From contig NZ_CP007034.1 in the NCBI RefSeq assembly GCF_000512915.1, positions 1-64,000 on the forward strand: a stretch of DNA of 64,000 nt, given 5' to 3'. Within the stretch, counting starts at the first letter, position 1; every line of letters starts with the position of its first letter. Of the stretch, positions 8,145 to 17,426 are shown piece by piece. The notes below the pieces were generated by a model. That model was not told where the DNA came from, ran no database searches, and saw only the letters and a list, made by a program, of their open reading frames with translations. A program made the position numbers and the translations under genes. Source of the stretch: Barnesiella viscericola DSM 18177. Lineage in GTDB: Bacteria; Bacteroidota; Bacteroidia; Bacteroidales; Barnesiellaceae.

Positions 8145-10832
8145 ATGAAGATAACTTTTGAACTATATTACCACACCTGTTGGGGTGAATTGCTCATGCT
8201 CTCGGGCGATGTCGAGCCGCTGGGAGCGGGCGACGAAGCCCGGGCCGTCGTGATGGATTATCGGGGCGGCGACCTGTGGAGCTATACCATCGAGGTGCCC
8301 TCCTCGACAACTTCGTTCGCGTATCGGTATTGGGTGAAGTCGGGCGATGCGGTGCGTCGGGAGTGGAACCGTCCGCACCGGTTTGTGCCGGGCGAGAAGG
8401 TGTCCGAATACCGGTTGCTCGACCGTTGGCGCGACTGCCCCGACGACCTGCCGTTCTACTCCTCGGCCTTTACGCAAGGTATCTTCTTTCGTCAGCACCC
8501 CCAGCCGCAACTCGAGCGGCCGGCGGCCGGCACGATCACGTTCAGGGTCTTTGCCCCGCAACTGCGGCCCGACGAACAGCTGCTGCTGGTGGGGAGTTCG
8601 CCCGCATTGGGCAGCTGGAATCCCACCCAGGCTCCGGCCCTCGACGATACCGATTTCCCCGAGTGGCACATCACCCTCGATGCCTCGCAAACGGGTATTC
8701 CCTTTGAATACAAGTTTGTCGTCGTTCGCACGCAGCAACGGGAGGTCGTAGCGTGGGAATCGGGTGCGAACCGAGTATGCGACGATTCCATGCAGCCCAA
8801 TTCGGCTGCCGTCGTCGTTTCGGACCTCCGTTTTCAGGCCCCGGAACGTACGTGGAAGGGAGCCGGCACGGCTATTCCCGTCTTTTCGTTGCGTACCGAC
8901 TACGGTTTCGGTACGGGCGAGTTTCTCGATTTGAAATATCTGGTCGACTGGGCCCTGCGCACCGGGCAGTCCTTTATCCAGCTGTTGCCGGTCAACGACA
9001 CGACCTTCACGGGCGGTTGGCGTGACTCCTATCCCTACAATGCCAATTCGACCTTTGCCCTGCACCCGCAGTATCTGCGTCTCTCGGAGGTGGGGCGGTT
9101 GCGCGACGAGGCCGAACAGGCCCGTTTCGACACTCTGCAACGGGAGCTGAACCTGCTGGCTGAGGTCGATTACGAACGGGTGAACCGGGTCAAGATGGAG
9201 TATCTGCGTCTGTTGTTCGACGAGCAGGGCGAGGAAACCCTCGCCAGCGAGGGGTTCAAGAGCTTCTTCCGGGAGAACCGCTTCTGGTTGCAGCCCTATG
9301 CGGCATATAGCAGTCTGCGCGACCGTTTCGGCACGGCCGACTTTACCCGCTGGGGCGAGTTTGCCAGCTACGACGAGTCGATGATTGCCGACTACTGCGC
9401 CGTGTGGAGTCCCTGGTACCGGTCGGTCGCTCTTTACTATTACATACAGTATCATCTGCATCTGCAACTGGCCGATGTGCGCGAGTATGCTCACCGGGCC
9501 GGGGTTGTGTTGAAAGGCGATATCCCCATTGGCATCAGCCGACACAGTGTCGATGCGTGGGTCAATCCCGACCTCTTCCGCCTGAACTGCCAGGCCGGAG
9601 CTCCCCCCGACGATTTTTCGGTCGAGGGGCAGAACTGGGGATTCCCCACCTACGACTGGGAGGTGATGGCTCGCGACGGATATGCCTGGTGGAAGGCTCG
9701 CTTGCGCAAGATGGCCGGCTATTTCGATGCCTACCGCATCGACCACATCTTGGGCTTCTTCCGCATTTGGGAGATTCCGCTCGATGCCGTTCACGGGCTG
9801 TTGGGCCATTTCCATTCGGCCATGCCGCTCTCGCCCGACGAGTTGGAGCAGCGGGGATTTCACTTCGATGCCTCGTGGCAGACCGTGCCCTATGTGCGCG
9901 AGGAGTCGCTGACCGACCTTTTCGGGCCCTATACCGATGAAGTAAAGACTCGCTTCCTGATCAACAAGGGGAACGGCCGTTGGGACCTGAACGTGATGAT
10001 GAATACCCAACGCAAGGTGGTCGACTACTTTGCCGGGGCCGACGACGAGATGAACATACTGATACGCGATGGTTTGTTGAAGTTGCTCGACGAGGTGCTC
10101 TTCCTCGAAGATCCCGATAAGCCGGGCTATTATCACCCCCGCATTCTGGGCAGTCGCACCCAGGCCTACCGGGCGCTCGACGAGGAGCAGCGGGGCTGTT
10201 TCGACCGCCTCTATGAGGATTTCTTCTACTGGCGGCACAACGATTTCTGGAAGGCCGAGGCGCTGCGCAAACTGCCGGTACTTGTGGCCTCGACCGATAT
10301 GCTGGTGTGTGGCGAAGACCTGGGTATGATACCCGCCTGCGTGCCCGAGGTGATGGAGCAGTTGCAGATTCTCTCGCTCGAAATACAGCGCATGCCCAAG
10401 GAGTGGAATTGCGAGTTTGGCGATGTGAGCCGTTACCCCGTGCGGTCGGTCTGCACCACCTCGACCCACGATATGTCGGGCATACGGAGTTGGTGGACGG
10501 AGGACCCCGTGCGCACTCAGCACTACTTCAACCAGGTGTTGGGCGAGGAGGGAACCGCGCCTGCCACTTGCGAACCGTGGATATGCGAACGCATTGTAGC
10601 CCTCAACCTCTCGGCCCCTTCGATGCTGGCCATATTGCCCTTGCAGGACTGGCTCTCCATCGACGGCCGTCTGCGCCGGAAGAATCCCGATGAGGAGCGC
10701 ATCAACATACCGGCCTGCCCGCACCATTACTGGCGCTATCGCATGCACTTGTCGATTGAGCAGCTGTTGGCCGAGGGGGAATTCAACACCCGCCTGCGAG
10801 AGCTGATAGCCCGTAGCGGCCGTTGTGTCTGA
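8145..10832 (+). CDS. malQ: 4-alpha-glucanotransferase (GH77) with N-terminal CBM20 domains
   Basis: This amylomaltase/disproportionating enzyme transfers alpha-1,4-glucan segments between maltodextrins. The 895-residue protein begins with two starch-binding-like (CBM20) modules at about residues 1-110 and 125-240 (for example LLLVGSSPALGSWNP). The GH77 catalytic barrel follows, beginning near GTAIPVFSLRTDYGFGTGEF. Visible family motifs are YRIDHILGFFRIWEIP (catalytic-loop region), VCGEDLGMIP (acid/base region) and STHDM (transition-state aspartate). Two CBM20 modules with about 890 residues match the long Bacteroidetes and plant DPE2-like form rather than the short bacterial MalQ. It has no signal peptide, so it should act in the cytoplasm on internalised or stored glucans. 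It appears monocistronic, ending at the hairpin at 10864-10902. Confidence 0.93.
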   Translation: MKITFELYYHTCWGELLMLSGDVEPLGAGDEARAVVMDYRGGDLWSYTIEVPSSTTSFAYRYWVKSGDAVRREWNRPHRFVPGEKVSEYRLLDRWRDCPDDLPFYSSAFTQGIFFRQHPQPQLERPAAGTITFRVFAPQLRPDEQLLLVGSSPALGSWNPTQAPALDDTDFPEWHITLDASQTGIPFEYKFVVVRTQQREVVAWESGANRVCDDSMQPNSAAVVVSDLRFQAPERTWKGAGTAIPVFSLRTDYGFGTGEFLDLKYLVDWALRTGQSFIQLLPVNDTTFTGGWRDSYPYNANSTFALHPQYLRLSEVGRLRDEAEQARFDTLQRELNLLAEVDYERVNRVKMEYLRLLFDEQGEETLASEGFKSFFRENRFWLQPYAAYSSLRDRFGTADFTRWGEFASYDESMIADYCAVWSPWYRSVALYYYIQYHLHLQLADVREYAHRAGVVLKGDIPIGISRHSVDAWVNPDLFRLNCQAGAPPDDFSVEGQNWGFPTYDWEVMARDGYAWWKARLRKMAGYFDAYRIDHILGFFRIWEIPLDAVHGLLGHFHSAMPLSPDELEQRGFHFDASWQTVPYVREESLTDLFGPYTDEVKTRFLINKGNGRWDLNVMMNTQRKVVDYFAGADDEMNILIRDGLLKLLDEVLFLEDPDKPGYYHPRILGSRTQAYRALDEEQRGCFDRLYEDFFYWRHNDFWKAEALRKLPVLVASTDMLVCGEDLGMIPACVPEVMEQLQILSLEIQRMPKEWNCEFGDVSRYPVRSVCTTSTHDMSGIRSWWTEDPVRTQHYFNQVLGEEGTAPATCEPWICERIVALNLSAPSMLAILPLQDWLSIDGRLRRKNPDEERINIPACPHHYWRYRMHLSIEQLLAEGEFNTRLRELIARSGRCV

Positions 10833-10863
10833 GAATAACCGGTTCCCTTTTCAGAAGCATACG

Positions 10864-10904
10864 AAAAATCCCTGGTAACCCGTTGGGTAGCCAGGGATTT
10901 TTGT
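10864..10904. terminator. Bidirectional terminator, malQ / cysK
   Basis: AAAAATCCCTGG (10864-10875) pairs with CCAGGGATTTTT (10891-10902), with an inner ACCC/GGGT pairing. It sits between convergent genes and has A/T runs on both sides. Confidence 0.85.
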
Positions 10905-10969
10905 TGAGTATGCAAGACCGAAAGTCCTCACCTCGTAGAGAAGGGGTAGGGCAGCCTTTCGGGTCTGTT

Positions 10970-11917
10970 TCAGAGTTTGTATCCCTCGAAGTCGTAGAGG
11001 ACGGTCGAGAGGTATCGCTCGCCGGTATCGGGCAACAGCACCACGATATTCTTGCCCTGGTTTTCGGGACGCCGGGCCAGCTGGGTGGCGGCCCAGGCGG
11101 CAGCCCCCGACGAGATGCCCACCAGCATGCCTTCGGTAGCGGTGAGTTCGCGGCTGGTGCGGATAGCGTCGTCGTCGCCGACGGGAATCACCTCGTCGAC
11201 CACCGAGGCGTCGTAGGTCTTGGGTACGAATCCGGCCCCGATGCCTTGCAGCTGGTGCGGCCCGGGTTTCCCTCCCGACAGGACGGGTGAGCCGGCCGGT
11301 TCTACCGCTACAATCCTGACAGCCGGGTTGTGGCTTTTCAATCCTTTGCCCACACCGCTCACTGTGCCACCCGTGCCGACTCCGGCCACGAAGATGTCGA
11401 CTTCGCCTGCGGTGTCGCGCCAAATCTCTTCGGCCGTTGTTGCTACGTGAGCTGCCGGGTTGGCCGGGTTCTCAAACTGTTGCAAGATGACACTGCCCTC
11501 GATCTGCTCGTTAAGTTCCTGTGCTTTTTTGATTGCACCCGTCATGCCTTCGGCTCCCGGGGTGAGCACCAGTTGCGCCCCCAGCGCTTTGAGCAGGTTA
11601 CGCCGTTCGAGGCTCATGGTTTCGGGCATGGTGAGTATCAGGTGATACCCCCGGGCAGCGGCCACGAAGGCCAGCCCTACGCCGGTGTTACCACTGGTGG
11701 GTTCGATGAGGGTGGCATGCGGTTTCAGCACTCCCCGCCGTTCGGCATCGTCGATCATGGCCAGAGCGATGCGGTCTTTCACACTGCCGGCAGGATTGAA
11801 ATACTCCAATTTGGCAATGACCGTAGCCCCCAACTCGTGCTTGCGGTTGTAGTTCGAGAGTTCCAATAGGGGCGTGTTCCCGATGAGGTCGGTCAGGTTT
11901 TTAGCTATCTTTTTCAT
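10970..11917 (-). CDS. cysK: Cysteine synthase A (O-acetylserine sulfhydrylase)
   Basis: This PLP enzyme makes cysteine from O-acetylserine and sulfide. The 315-residue protein has the PLP-lysine motif NPAGSVKDR (Lys47), the substrate loop PTSGNTG near residue 73, the phosphate-binding glycine loop [10 protein letters not shown] near residue 181 and the C-terminal GISSGAA motif. Length and motifs are standard for CysK. It lies 38 bases downstream of the endonuclease IV gene on the same strand, so the two are probably co-transcribed. A hairpin follows towards malQ. Confidence 0.95.
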   Translation of the reverse strand: MKKIAKNLTDLIGNTPLLELSNYNRKHELGATVIAKLEYFNPAGSVKDRIALAMIDDAERRGVLKPHATLIEPTSGNTGVGLAFVAAARGYHLILTMPETMSLERRNLLKALGAQLVLTPGAEGMTGAIKKAQELNEQIEGSVILQQFENPANPAAHVATTAEEIWRDTAGEVDIFVAGVGTGGTVSGVGKGLKSHNPAVRIVAVEPAGSPVLSGGKPGPHQLQGIGAGFVPKTYDASVVDEVIPVGDDDAIRTSRELTATEGMLVGISSGAAAWAATQLARRPENQGKNIVVLLPDTGERYLSTVLYDFEGYKL

Positions 11918-11955
11918 GACTTGTTCTGTGTTGGGTTGATATGAGGCATCGGCAC

Positions 11956-12804
11956 CTATCGGGCGGCCGCCAGTTCGTAGAGTCGGCTGATTTCTTGCGG
12001 CCAGAGGCTCTCGTCGGGCGTTTCGAGAATGAGCGGAATGTTGTCGAAGCGAGGGTCTTGCATGAGGCGCTCGAAGAAGCCGATGCCCAGCACGCCGGCT
12101 CCCAGACTGTCGTGACGGTCGACCCGCGAGTTCAGCCCTTTCTTGGCATCGTTCAGGTGCATGCCCCGCAGGTAGTGAAATCCGATTATCCGGTCAAAAT
12201 CCTTCCACGTCTGTTCATACCCCTCGGCCGTAGCCAGGTCGTATCCACCGGCAAAGGCATGACACGAGTCGATGCATACCCCTACGCGGCTCTTGTCCTC
12301 CACCTGGTCGATGATAGCGGCCAGGTGTTCAAACTGGAATCCCACGTTGCTGCCCTGCCCGGCGGTGTTTTCGATGACGGCGGTAACCCCCTGGGTCTTG
12401 TCGAGTGTCTGGTTTATCGACTCGGCGATGCGCGACAGACACTCGTCCATCGAAATCTCTTTCAGGTGGCTGCCCGGGTGGAAGTTCAGTAATTTCAACC
12501 CCAGTTGTTCGCAGCGCTGCATCTCGTCGAGGAAGGCTGCCCGGCTTTTGGCCAGCCCCTCTTCCTGCGGGTGACCCAGATTGATGAGGTAGCTGTCGTG
12601 CGGCAAGATGTGTTCGGGGGCAAATCCATACTGCTCGCAGCGCTCCTTGAATGCCTGTATACTCTTATCCGACAAGGGGGGCGATTGCCACTGCCGCTGG
12701 TTCTTGGTGAATAGAGCGAAAGCCTTCGCTCCGATGGTGTGTGCGTTTACGGGAGCGTTTTCTACACCGCCCGAGGCACTTACATGAGCTCCTATGTATT
12801 TCAT
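11956..12804 (-). CDS. nfo: Deoxyribonuclease IV (endonuclease IV, AP endonuclease)
   Basis: This zinc-dependent AP endonuclease cleaves 5' of abasic sites in base-excision repair. I start it at the ATG at 12804 ([13 protein letters not shown]), where family members begin. An in-frame upstream ATG at 12834 would only add ten unconserved residues. The 282-residue protein shows KNQRQW, the metal-ligand segments [10 protein letters not shown] and NFHPGSHL, the metal-ligand Glu in [24 protein letters not shown], and [20 protein letters not shown], all diagnostic of the family. It probably forms a two-gene operon with cysK, which follows. Confidence 0.95.
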   Translation of the reverse strand: MKYIGAHVSASGGVENAPVNAHTIGAKAFALFTKNQRQWQSPPLSDKSIQAFKERCEQYGFAPEHILPHDSYLINLGHPQEEGLAKSRAAFLDEMQRCEQLGLKLLNFHPGSHLKEISMDECLSRIAESINQTLDKTQGVTAVIENTAGQGSNVGFQFEHLAAIIDQVEDKSRVGVCIDSCHAFAGGYDLATAEGYEQTWKDFDRIIGFHYLRGMHLNDAKKGLNSRVDRHDSLGAGVLGIGFFERLMQDPRFDNIPLILETPDESLWPQEISRLYELAAAR

Positions 12805-12951
12805 ATCGTTGTCTGATAAGTTTAGTCTATTCAAAGATAAGAAAGAGGGTTGGGTTTATTACAATCGGTTTGGATTTTTTTAATGATTATTCAATCTCTT
12901 ACCTTCGGTATTTCCGGGTTACGGTGGATATTATCTTTATATAATATTGCT

Positions 12952-14517
12952 TTATTTCGAACCGTCGGGATAGGGGCAGGCCTCGCCCGTAGCCTTGTAG
13001 ACGGGGCACTGGGCGTCGGTCGATTTCAGGTAGTCGGTCAACTCCCGGGCCAGCGACTCGGCCACTTCGGGCAGTTCGCTCGATAGCTCGTGCTGTTCGC
13101 CCACGTCCTCGCGCACGTTGTAGAGTCGTCGTTGTTGCGTCTCCCAGTGGTAGATGAGGTGATAGTCGCCTTTCAGGATTGAGGAGTAGGCCCCGTAGCC
13201 CTCCTCCTTGTTCTGGCTTTCGCCCCACAGGTTGGGGAAGTGCCATATGATGGGCCGCTCGTATCGGGCCGAAGGGTTGCGCAGCACATCGGTAAAGCTC
13301 ACCCCGTCGACGGTCTGTACGGTCGAATACTCCTTTACCCCGGCCATGTCGAGAATCGTGGGGAAGAAATCCTCGATCATTACTCGTTGGTTACACTCGC
13401 TGCCAGCCACGGTTACACCGGGCCAATAGACCATCATCGGTTCATGCACACCACCCATGAAGGCCGACCCCTTGCCACCTCGGGCCGGGTAGTTTGGGTC
13501 GCGGTTGGCACGGCCCTGACGCACGTTGTTCAGTCCCTGTCCACCGTTGTCCGACATGAAGAGGACGATGGTGTTGGCGGCCACCTCGGGCTGGCTTTCG
13601 AGAAAGTCGAGCAGGTCGCCCAGACTCTTGTCCATACCCTCGACCAATGCCGCATAGCGGGCTTCGTTCTCATTGAGCGGAGCATGGAGTTGGGCATCGG
13701 GCCGGTTGCGGTAGTAGTCGCTGAATCGGACGTCATCGTCGTAGGGCGAATGTACCGCATAGTGCGACATATAGAGATAGAAGGGGCGCTTCTCCCCGAT
13801 AGGGAGTTTCATCGCCTCGATGGCTTCGAGGGTGAGTGCCTCGGTGAGGAATATGTTCTGTCCGTAATATTTTTCCAGACCCAGGACCTCGAAGGGAGAG
13901 CCTTGTCCGAAATTCCGGGTCCCCAGATAGCTGCCCGGTGCACCGTTGGCTCCACCGGCAATGTTGACGTCGAATCCCATCGTCGAGGGGTCGGCTCCCG
14001 AAGTTCCTTTGGCTCCGAAATGAGCCTTGCCGCAGTGTATCGTGTAGTATCCGTTCTGGTGTAGAATCTGAGGCAGCGACGTGATAGGTGTCGAGTTCTT
14101 CAAGTCGGCAGCCTGTGTCGTGCCGGCCGGTTGTATGCCGTTGTAGTTCCAGTCGGGCAGTTGGATTACCTCGCTGGTAGCGTCGGTCTTCTGGTCGTAG
14201 TTCAGGGTCCAGTTCGTCACCCGGTGGCGAGCTGCATTCATGCCCGACATCAGGCTGCATCGGGTAGGCGAGGAGATGGCACAGGCATACGCTTCGGTAA
14301 ATTTTACCCCCATGCGGGCCAAGCGCTCCATATTGGGCGTACGGTACCGGTTGTTTAGCGGGGTCGATTCGGAATAGAAGGGAACCGACGTATCCTGCCA
14401 ACCCATGTCGTCGACCAGGAACAGGATAATATTGGGCTGTTGTTGAGCCTGCATGAGCGAAGCCCCGGAGAGGGAGGCTAGTACCAGGGCGCTTTTCAAG
14501 GATAAACTCTTTTTCAT
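12952..14517 (-). CDS. Exported sulfatase, serine type
   Basis: This 521-residue sulfatase family S1 protein has a signal peptide (cleavage near residue 24, after MQA). The metal-binding start NIILFLVDDMGW is followed by the sulfatase signature S-S-P-T-R at residues 82-86. Ser82 would be converted to formylglycine, so the enzyme is the Ser type that depends on an anaerobic sulfatase-maturating enzyme, and one is encoded at 54.2-55.5 kb. The second metal-ligand segment FMSDNGG and the active-site segment HCGKAHFG are present. It probably removes sulfate from glycans in the periplasm or at the surface. It is transcribed divergently from the GH31 gene at 14763. The exact sulfated substrate is not readable. 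Confidence 0.92.
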   Translation of the reverse strand: MKKSLSLKSALVLASLSGASLMQAQQQPNIILFLVDDMGWQDTSVPFYSESTPLNNRYRTPNMERLARMGVKFTEAYACAISSPTRCSLMSGMNAARHRVTNWTLNYDQKTDATSEVIQLPDWNYNGIQPAGTTQAADLKNSTPITSLPQILHQNGYYTIHCGKAHFGAKGTSGADPSTMGFDVNIAGGANGAPGSYLGTRNFGQGSPFEVLGLEKYYGQNIFLTEALTLEAIEAMKLPIGEKRPFYLYMSHYAVHSPYDDDVRFSDYYRNRPDAQLHAPLNENEARYAALVEGMDKSLGDLLDFLESQPEVAANTIVLFMSDNGGQGLNNVRQGRANRDPNYPARGGKGSAFMGGVHEPMMVYWPGVTVAGSECNQRVMIEDFFPTILDMAGVKEYSTVQTVDGVSFTDVLRNPSARYERPIIWHFPNLWGESQNKEEGYGAYSSILKGDYHLIYHWETQQRRLYNVREDVGEQHELSSELPEVAESLARELTDYLKSTDAQCPVYKATGEACPYPDGSK

Positions 14518-14762
14518 CGTGTGTTTCGGGTAAAAAGATTCCCGGCGTTGTGCCGAAAATCGATTACAATGATAGTGAATTTTTTCGGTTTATCGGGTTG
14601 GCATGTCCGAATAAAACTTGTTAAACCGTTATTCCGGAGCTTTCGGTTTTCACTTGCACCGATACATGGCCGTCGTTTGAAAAAATTATTTTACCGAAGG
14701 TGGGTATGTTGGGACAGTCTTGTCGTCTTATCTGTGTTACCTTATATACTTAATTTGAGACC

Positions 14763-17354
14763 ATGAAAAAAAGACTTTTGTTTTTTTCGCTGTTCAGTTG
14801 TCTGTTGTTGTTTGCCGCCCGAGGTGAGATGCGCGACGGACAAGCCGATGCCCGGGCGATTATCGAGGAGGGCGAAGTGAGATTTACCGTGTTGACCCCC
14901 CGTGTAATCCGTATGGAATGGGATTCTCTGCGACAGTTTACCGACGATCGGTCATTCGTGGTGGTGAACCGTCATTTGCCGGTGCCCGACTTTGAGAAAA
15001 AGATAAAGGGAGGGAAACTGATTATTCGTACCGATGAGTTGGAGTTGACCTATCGGCTGAATTCCGGAAAATTTTCGGCAGAAAATCTGAGTATAAAATA
15101 TAAGAATAAGAATAATCCCTTCACTTGGAATCCCGGTGTGAAGCAACAACGCAATTTGAAGGGCACGGCCCGCACGCTCGACCGTATGGACGGCACGACA
15201 TTTATTAAGCGCAACGAGCCCCGGCATGAGTTGCAGTTGGAAGACGGTATACTCTCGCGCGACGGCTGGACGCTGATCGACGATTCGAAGAGCCTCCTGT
15301 TTGACAACAGCGATTTTCCCTGGGTCGAAGAGCGGGATAAAAACCGGTCGGTTCAGGATTGGTATTTCATGGCCTATGGGACCGACTATAAGACGGCCTT
15401 GAAAGATTTTACCCTCTTTGCCGGGAAGATGCCCTTGCCCCCCCGTTTTGTATTCGGCTACTGGTGGTCGCGCTACTGGGCCTACTCCGACAACGAGATG
15501 CGCGATGTCGTGTCGCGGTTCGAGCAGTATAACATACCACTCGATGTGCTGGTGGTCGATATGGACTGGCACGAGACCGACAGCCTCTTTTCCAAACCCG
15601 ATGCCTGGGACCAGCGCAAGCACTGGACCGGCTACACGTGGGAAAAACGGCTCTTCTCCGACCCCGATCAGTTTTTCGACTGGACCAAGTCGAAACATTT
15701 GAAGACTACGTTGAATCTGCACCCCGCTTCGGGTATCGCCCCCTTTGAGTGCCAGTACAACGATTTTGCCAAACAGATGAATTTCGATACCTCCACGCGG
15801 GAAAATATCCCTTGGCAAGGCGCTAATAAAAAATTCATGCAGACCCTCTTCGATGTCGTGCTGCACCCCATCGAAAAGCAGGGGGTCGACTTCTGGTGGC
15901 TCGATTGGCAACAATGGGTCTTCGACAAGGATATACCGACGTTGAACAACACCTGGTGGCTCAACTATACCTTCTTTGAAGACATGAAGCGCAATACCGA
16001 CAAGCGGCCGCTCATCTACCATCGCTGGGGTGGGTTGGGTAATCATCGCTATCAAATTGGTTTTTCGGGCGATGCCTACATCACCTGGAATACCCTCGAA
16101 TATCAGCCCTACTTTACCAACACGGCGTCGAATGTGCTGTATGGCTATTGGAGCCACGACATTGGCGGACATAAATTTATTGAGGACGACAACGTCTATG
16201 AATTTGAACCCGAGATGTATGTGCGTTGGGTGCAGTATGGCGCATTGAGTCCCATCTTGCGGACTCACTCCAACAAGGACCCCTCGCTGGTTAAAGAGAT
16301 CTGGCGCTATCGCGACGAGTACTACGACGCACTATACAGTGCCGTGCGGTTGCGCTACCAGCTGGTACCCTATATCTATACGATGGCTCGCGAGGCCTAT
16401 GAAACCGGTGTTTCGCTGTGTCGTCCCATGTACTATGATTATCCCGAGGAGGAGTTGGCCTATACCTACTCTCGGCAGTATATGTTTGGCGACCAGATTT
16501 TGGTAGCCCCCATCGGGGCCCCCATGGAAGAGGGCGTTTCAGAGGTCAAGGTGTGGCTGCCGGCCGGTAACGACTGGTATGAGTGGCACACCGGAACGAT
16601 GTTGAAAGGAGGGCAGGAATTGGTACGCTGCTTTACCCTCGAAGAGTATCCAATCTACATCAAGGCCGGAGCCGTGATTCCCATGTATGGTGAGGAGGTG
16701 AATACGCTCGACGAGAATCCGAACCGTTTGATTTTCGGCATATTCCCGGGACGTGAAGGAGCGTTTACCGTCTATGAAGATGCCGGTAACGACCAGCAGT
16801 ACGATACCCAATATGCCACGACACAAGTCGTTTCGCAGACCGAAAACCGCATGCAACGCATCACCATTGCCCCGAGAGCCGGGCAGTATGAGGGCATGAC
16901 CGACTCGAAAGATTATCTCGTGCGACTCTATGGTGCCGAGATGCCCCGGACGGTTCGTGTAAACGGCGAGGCGGTCGATTATACCGCTTTGCCCGATTCG
17001 AACCGGTGGTCCTACTCGGGAAAAGATTTTGTGGTTTCCATACCGGTACCCAATGCCGATTGTCGCAACACGTATGAGATTGAAGTGGAGTACGACAAAA
17101 CCGATTCCATTGATGTAAACGACGGCATGATCAAGCAGATGAAAGAGTTGCACGAAGCTATCGCTGCCCGCAAATTCAAGTATGCCGGCAACTATGTGGT
17201 TCCCGAGGTCACCGGGTTCTGTTCGGAGACCAATTTGAAGGTCTCTTATGACCCTGCCGGTTTCTACCGCTATATCCGCTATTTCAAGGATAACTTCCAA
17301 CAGGCCATGGAGATTACCTTGAAAGATGATTTGGTGAGTCCTTTTGCCAAGTAA
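14763..17354 (+). CDS. Exported GH31 family alpha-glycosidase
   Basis: This 863-residue glycoside hydrolase family 31 protein has a signal peptide (residues about 1-20). The N-terminal beta-sandwich (about 25-210) leads into the catalytic barrel: VFGYWWSRYWAYSDNEM, DVLVVDMDWH, the nucleophile motif WWLDWQQW (Asp381) and the acid/base region SHDIGGH (Asp466). The ending carries GH31 C-terminal beta domains (for example ILVAPIGAPMEEG). Family members cleave alpha-glucosidic or alpha-xylosidic linkages or act as transglycosylases, and the specificity is not clear from the motifs. It lies just before the four beta-helix genes. A GC-rich hairpin with little U-tract follows at 17369-17400. Probably periplasmic. 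Confidence 0.92.
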   Translation: MKKRLLFFSLFSCLLLFAARGEMRDGQADARAIIEEGEVRFTVLTPRVIRMEWDSLRQFTDDRSFVVVNRHLPVPDFEKKIKGGKLIIRTDELELTYRLNSGKFSAENLSIKYKNKNNPFTWNPGVKQQRNLKGTARTLDRMDGTTFIKRNEPRHELQLEDGILSRDGWTLIDDSKSLLFDNSDFPWVEERDKNRSVQDWYFMAYGTDYKTALKDFTLFAGKMPLPPRFVFGYWWSRYWAYSDNEMRDVVSRFEQYNIPLDVLVVDMDWHETDSLFSKPDAWDQRKHWTGYTWEKRLFSDPDQFFDWTKSKHLKTTLNLHPASGIAPFECQYNDFAKQMNFDTSTRENIPWQGANKKFMQTLFDVVLHPIEKQGVDFWWLDWQQWVFDKDIPTLNNTWWLNYTFFEDMKRNTDKRPLIYHRWGGLGNHRYQIGFSGDAYITWNTLEYQPYFTNTASNVLYGYWSHDIGGHKFIEDDNVYEFEPEMYVRWVQYGALSPILRTHSNKDPSLVKEIWRYRDEYYDALYSAVRLRYQLVPYIYTMAREAYETGVSLCRPMYYDYPEEELAYTYSRQYMFGDQILVAPIGAPMEEGVSEVKVWLPAGNDWYEWHTGTMLKGGQELVRCFTLEEYPIYIKAGAVIPMYGEEVNTLDENPNRLIFGIFPGREGAFTVYEDAGNDQQYDTQYATTQVVSQTENRMQRITIAPRAGQYEGMTDSKDYLVRLYGAEMPRTVRVNGEAVDYTALPDSNRWSYSGKDFVVSIPVPNADCRNTYEIEVEYDKTDSIDVNDGMIKQMKELHEAIAARKFKYAGNYVVPEVTGFCSETNLKVSYDPAGFYRYIRYFKDNFQQAMEITLKDDLVSPFAK

Positions 17355-17368
17355 ACAACTAAATAAAT

Positions 17369-17400
17369 GCTCGTCGGGGAGGGTATTCTTCCCGGCGAGC
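17369..17400 (+). terminator. Hairpin after the GH31 gene
   Basis: GCTCGTCGGG (17369-17378) pairs with CCCGGCGAGC (17391-17400) through one G-U pair. There is no U-run behind it, so it may be a weak terminator or an RNA-processing or stabilising hairpin. Confidence 0.5.
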
Positions 17401-17426
17401 CATTGTCCCATATAAATCTTATGCGT